The notes under the pieces are model-generated. The model saw nothing but the letters and a program-made list of their open reading frames with translations, had not been told where the DNA came from and did no database searches. This document shows, piece by piece, positions 6,888-9,024 of a stretch of DNA of 9,024 bases (position 1 is its first letter; each line of letters starts with the position of its first letter). The DNA is from Balneolales bacterium (GTDB lineage: Bacteria; Bacteroidota; Rhodothermia; Balneolales; Natronogracilivirgulaceae): NCBI GenBank assembly GCA_007133995.1, contig SLLP01000084.1, positions 1 through 9,024 on the forward strand, given 5' to 3'. The translations under genes and the position numbers were made by a program.

Positions 6888-7319
6888 GAATCTGGCGGTG
6901 CATGGACGGTTCGAGTCTGAAAAGCCCGGTTTCATGCAACCCCGTTCTATGGATCCCTGCATCCTGACAATTACACCAGATTCTGCTGCTGACTTGCTCT
7001 CGTATCGGGGCCTCATGAAGTCCGTGTCGTGTGAATGATGTTGATTCTGCACAAGGGGTAATATTTAAAGGCTCAAATTACATTTTTTTATGGTAAGGTA
7101 CATTCGTTTTACGGTGAATTAGCACTTCAGCCAACATTTTACCAGTAAATGTGATACCTTTGATGGCAAAATTTAAAGATCGGATCCATCAGCAGAAACC
7201 ACCTGCGCAAGCCAATGGCAGCAACATCCAAAAAAATGAGCAGCAAGAATCAGCTGCTAACAGCTGCGCAGCCTGCGAAAACAACCAGCAGCTACTACTT
7301 ACCCTGAACAAAACGAAGC
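6888..7319. other. Divergent intergenic region between Wzi-like gene and wecB
   Basis: 432 bp without a convincing gene, given the chosen start at 6887. The right part of the Wzi-like reading frame (6888-7052) stays open but carries no family or signal features, so it is probably 5' leader. The middle (7053-7150) is AT-rich and should hold the minus-strand promoter, although no exact TAnnTTTG element was found there on that strand. A plus-strand candidate promoter and palindrome lie at 7134-7162. The stretch 7200-7310 has several CAGC/GCTGC repeats that can pair (AGCAGC 7239-7244 with GCTGCT 7253-7258; palindrome GCTGCGCAGC 7263-7272), making a possibly structured wecB leader, but no T-run follows. 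Confidence 0.6.
7134..7162 (+). promoter_or_regulatory. Candidate Bacteroidetes-type promoter and palindrome upstream of wecB
   Basis: TACCTTTG at 7155-7162 matches the Bacteroidetes -7 consensus TAnnTTTG exactly. Just upstream, ACATTT (7134-7139) and AAATGT (7147-7152) form an inverted repeat with a 7-nt spacer; TTAC/GTAA inside it gives a longer imperfect palindrome with one bulged T. No good -33 TTG/TTTG was seen at the expected distance, which weakens the promoter call. If real, the transcript would have a leader of about 150 nt before wecB, and the palindrome would sit where a repressor or activator could act. Confidence 0.35.
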
Positions 7320-8474
7320 ATGTTAGCAGATCTTATTGCCGGTGCCCGGCCCAATTTTATGAAAATCGCCCCCATCACCCATGCCATCCGACAGGCACAG
7401 CAGAATGGCGGGGATATCCGATTCCGGATCATCCATACCGGTCAGCATTACGACCGGAACATGAGCGATAGCTTTTTCGAACAGCTCAATATTCCAAAAC
7501 CGGATCACAATCTGGGGGCTGGGGGAGGAACGCAATCCGAACAGACGGCTGCCATCATGACCGGCTATGAGAAGCTGTTGATGGACAGTCCGCGCCCGGA
7601 TATCTGCATCGTAGTGGGCGATGTTACATCCACCATGGCCTGCTCCATCACCGCAAAAAAACGGGGTATACGGGTTGCACATGTGGAAGGAGGGATCCGC
7701 TCGCGCGACTGGACCATGCCCGAGGAGATCAACCGTGTCGCCACCGACAGTATCACCGACTATTTTTTCACCACATCAGAGGTGGCCAACAAGAACCTGG
7801 CATCAGAGGGTGTCCCTCCAGATAGTATTTTCTTCGTCGGAAACACCATGATCGATACGCTCTATTCGCAACTGGATCATCTGCGCCGGCCCGCACTGTG
7901 GGATGAAATCGGATTGAAGAACGGGTCCTATTTTGTAATGACGTTGCACCGTCCGGCAAATGTGGATGAGGAACATACCCTGCGGAGTCTGATCAGTACG
8001 ATCATGGATCACACCGGCAGTGAACCGGTGATCTTTCCGACCCATCCGCGAACCCGCGCCATTTTGAACAGATTTGGACTTAAACATCCGAACCTGCACT
8101 ATATTGATCCGCTCGGGTATCTCGAATTCATCTATCTGGTCCGGAACGCGCATGCCGTGATCACCGATTCAGGCGGTATAACGGAGGAGACGACTGTGCT
8201 GGGTGTTCCCTGTCTGACCCTTCGCGACAACACCGAGAGACCCGAAACAATTACGTTGGGGACCAACGAACTGATTGGGACCGATCCGAAAGCCATAGGG
8301 CCGGCATTGCAGCACCTCTTGAGCGGAAACTGGAAAAAGGGAAAGATTCCAGCCAAATGGGACGGTCAAACATCAGAGCGCATTGTTGAAATTCTCCTGA
8401 AACTGAAAAAATCTGGGCGATTGGACCCGCATCATCCATTTCGTGATGAATCCCTGCTCTTTTCACCGAAGTAA
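7320..8474 (+). CDS. wecB: UDP-N-acetylglucosamine 2-epimerase (non-hydrolysing)
   Basis: A 384-residue cytoplasmic enzyme of usual family length. It interconverts UDP-GlcNAc and UDP-ManNAc, a precursor for capsule, O-antigen or enterobacterial-common-antigen type polymers. The GT-B fold is recognisable: N-terminal GARPNFMKIAP (R10 and K15 match R10 and K15 of E. coli WecB), HTGQHYD at 39-45, VVGDVTST with D101, HVEGGIRS with E123, and MPEEINR with E136. The C-terminal half has TLHRPANVDEE with H210, FPTHPRTR at 239-246, and TDSGGITEE ... GVPCLTLRDNTERPET, which binds UDP. All expected catalytic residues are present. The start is well fixed: a TGA in the same frame at 7305-7307 is followed by no other start codon before ATG 7320. 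The N terminus is a few residues shorter than many homologues but includes strand 1. The divergent Wzi-like gene supports a capsule role. The usual partner dehydrogenase WecC is not in the window. Confidence 0.96.
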   Translation: MLADLIAGARPNFMKIAPITHAIRQAQQNGGDIRFRIIHTGQHYDRNMSDSFFEQLNIPKPDHNLGAGGGTQSEQTAAIMTGYEKLLMDSPRPDICIVVGDVTSTMACSITAKKRGIRVAHVEGGIRSRDWTMPEEINRVATDSITDYFFTTSEVANKNLASEGVPPDSIFFVGNTMIDTLYSQLDHLRRPALWDEIGLKNGSYFVMTLHRPANVDEEHTLRSLISTIMDHTGSEPVIFPTHPRTRAILNRFGLKHPNLHYIDPLGYLEFIYLVRNAHAVITDSGGITEETTVLGVPCLTLRDNTERPETITLGTNELIGTDPKAIGPALQHLLSGNWKKGKIPAKWDGQTSERIVEILLKLKKSGRLDPHHPFRDESLLFSPK

Positions 8475-8545
8475 TCTGAAAAGATGCAATTGTTCCCGCA
8501 TGAAAGTCTCTCTGATACCTTTTTTTGCGCCTGATGTGATCCACC

Positions 8546-8581
8546 CGGGAACCTCAAGGCCGATATTTCCGTTTTTTTTTT
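8546..8581 (+). terminator. Probable Rho-independent terminator after wecB
   Basis: CGGGAA (8546-8551) pairs with TTTCCG (8566-8571), using one G-T pair, with a 14-nt loop. A run of ten T follows directly (8572-8581). The stem is short but the T-run is strong. It lies 71 bp after the wecB stop and 97 bp before the next start, so it probably separates the two transcripts. The rest of 8475-8678 shows no gene. Confidence 0.5.
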
Positions 8582-8678
8582 AAATTACCAACTGACATTT
8601 CTTCCTGCAACACCGCCTCAATACACCCGCTCGGCTACGAATACCGAAAAACTACAAATTGAGATCAACTTTCGTATT

Positions 8679-9024
8679 ATGACGTATAGAGCAGCACTTC
8701 AACAACCAGTCTGGCTGGCTGTAATTATTATTACTGTATCCGGCTGTATTCTGGAAGGAACACATTATGAAACCGAGCTGGCCGTCCAGCCGCCGGAGTC
8801 ATTTTTGTTATCCTGGCAAAGCGATCCCACCACAACCATGACTATCGACTGGTATCCGATGCCCGGTACGGAAGCATCTCTTGCATACAGAACGAGGGGG
8901 GAGGAGCAATGGCAGTCTGTTTCGGGTCTGACGGTGCCCGTGCCGGGCATTGATCGGTCTTTTCAGCGGACGGAACTTGGCGATCTGCAACCCGATCAGC
9001 GCTATGAATTCCGGTTCGACGGAT
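8679..9024 (+). CDS. Lipoprotein with purple-acid-phosphatase-like N-terminal domain (partial, runs off right edge)
   Basis: An open frame from ATG 8679 continues without a stop to the window end (115 complete codons). The start MTYRAALQQPVWLAVIIITV followed by SGC is a type II signal peptide; C23 in V-S-G-C would be lipidated, so the mature protein is membrane-anchored. Next come FLLSWQSDPTTTMTIDWYP, a Y-R-T-R strand, and ELGDLQPDQRYEFR. This order (L-x-W, TTTMTIDW, then L-x-P-x-x-x-Y-x-x-R) resembles the Fn3-like N-terminal domain of purple acid phosphatases, which precedes a calcineurin-like metallophosphoesterase domain. The catalytic part would lie beyond the window, so the enzyme call is inference; another Fn3-type lipoprotein is possible. 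Confidence 0.75.
   Translation, partial: MTYRAALQQPVWLAVIIITVSGCILEGTHYETELAVQPPESFLLSWQSDPTTTMTIDWYPMPGTEASLAYRTRGEEQWQSVSGLTVPVPGIDRSFQRTELGDLQPDQRYEFRFDG

Noticed and set aside
7074..7080. TAATTTG on the minus strand as promoter -7 element of the Wzi-like gene
   Set aside because: It is one base short of TAnnTTTG and no -33 element was found at the right distance.
7151..7471. A 106-codon plus-strand frame starting before wecB
   Set aside because: Its second half overlaps wecB in another frame and its first half is Gln/Asn-rich low complexity without family features. It is more likely leader sequence.
8500..8583. A 27-codon open frame after wecB ending in the T-run
   Set aside because: Its last codons are the terminator T-run and there is no ribosome site; chance frame.

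Overview
The window reads as chromosomal DNA from a Gram-negative bacterium of the Bacteroidota/Balneolota/Rhodothermota group. This is an inference from several points: an outer-membrane protein of the Wzi capsule-assembly family, a TolB-like propeller joined to DUF5683-like segments (a family commonly met in Bacteroidetes), start codons with little or no Shine-Dalgarno sequence, and one sequence (TACCTTTG) fitting the Bacteroidetes -7 promoter consensus TAnnTTTG. No mobile element, CRISPR array, rRNA or tRNA is visible.

Layout, left to right. (1) 128-1399 (+): exported outer-membrane beta-barrel protein with a long coiled coil and a C-terminal SPOR-like domain, followed by hairpins and a strong intrinsic terminator (1471-1515). 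(2) 1539-2600 (+): NAD-dependent SDR epimerase of the UDP-glucuronate 4-epimerase type. (3) 2686-5046 (+): large exported protein with a TolB-like propeller, a short in-frame tandem repeat inserted in one blade, and two copies of a DUF5683-like membrane module. (4) 5154-6887 (-): Wzi-family outer-membrane capsule protein, convergent with gene 3. (5) 6888-7319: divergent control region with a candidate promoter and palindrome. (6) 7320-8474 (+): non-hydrolysing UDP-GlcNAc 2-epimerase (WecB), followed by a probable terminator. (7) 8679 to the right edge (+): 5' part of a lipoprotein whose first domain resembles the Fn3-like N-terminal domain of purple-acid-phosphatase-type metallophosphoesterases.

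The theme is the cell envelope and surface polysaccharide. The two epimerases would make nucleotide-sugar precursors (UDP-galacturonate and UDP-ManNAc). The Wzi-like protein would hold or organise capsule at the outer membrane. The barrel-coil-SPOR protein may tie the outer membrane to peptidoglycan, and the propeller/DUF5683 protein is an uncharacterised envelope protein. No glycosyltransferase, polymerase or flippase lies in the window, so this looks like scattered envelope genes rather than a complete capsule operon. The least ordinary items are the domain architectures of genes 1 and 3 and the two in-frame low-complexity repeats in genes 3 and 4.
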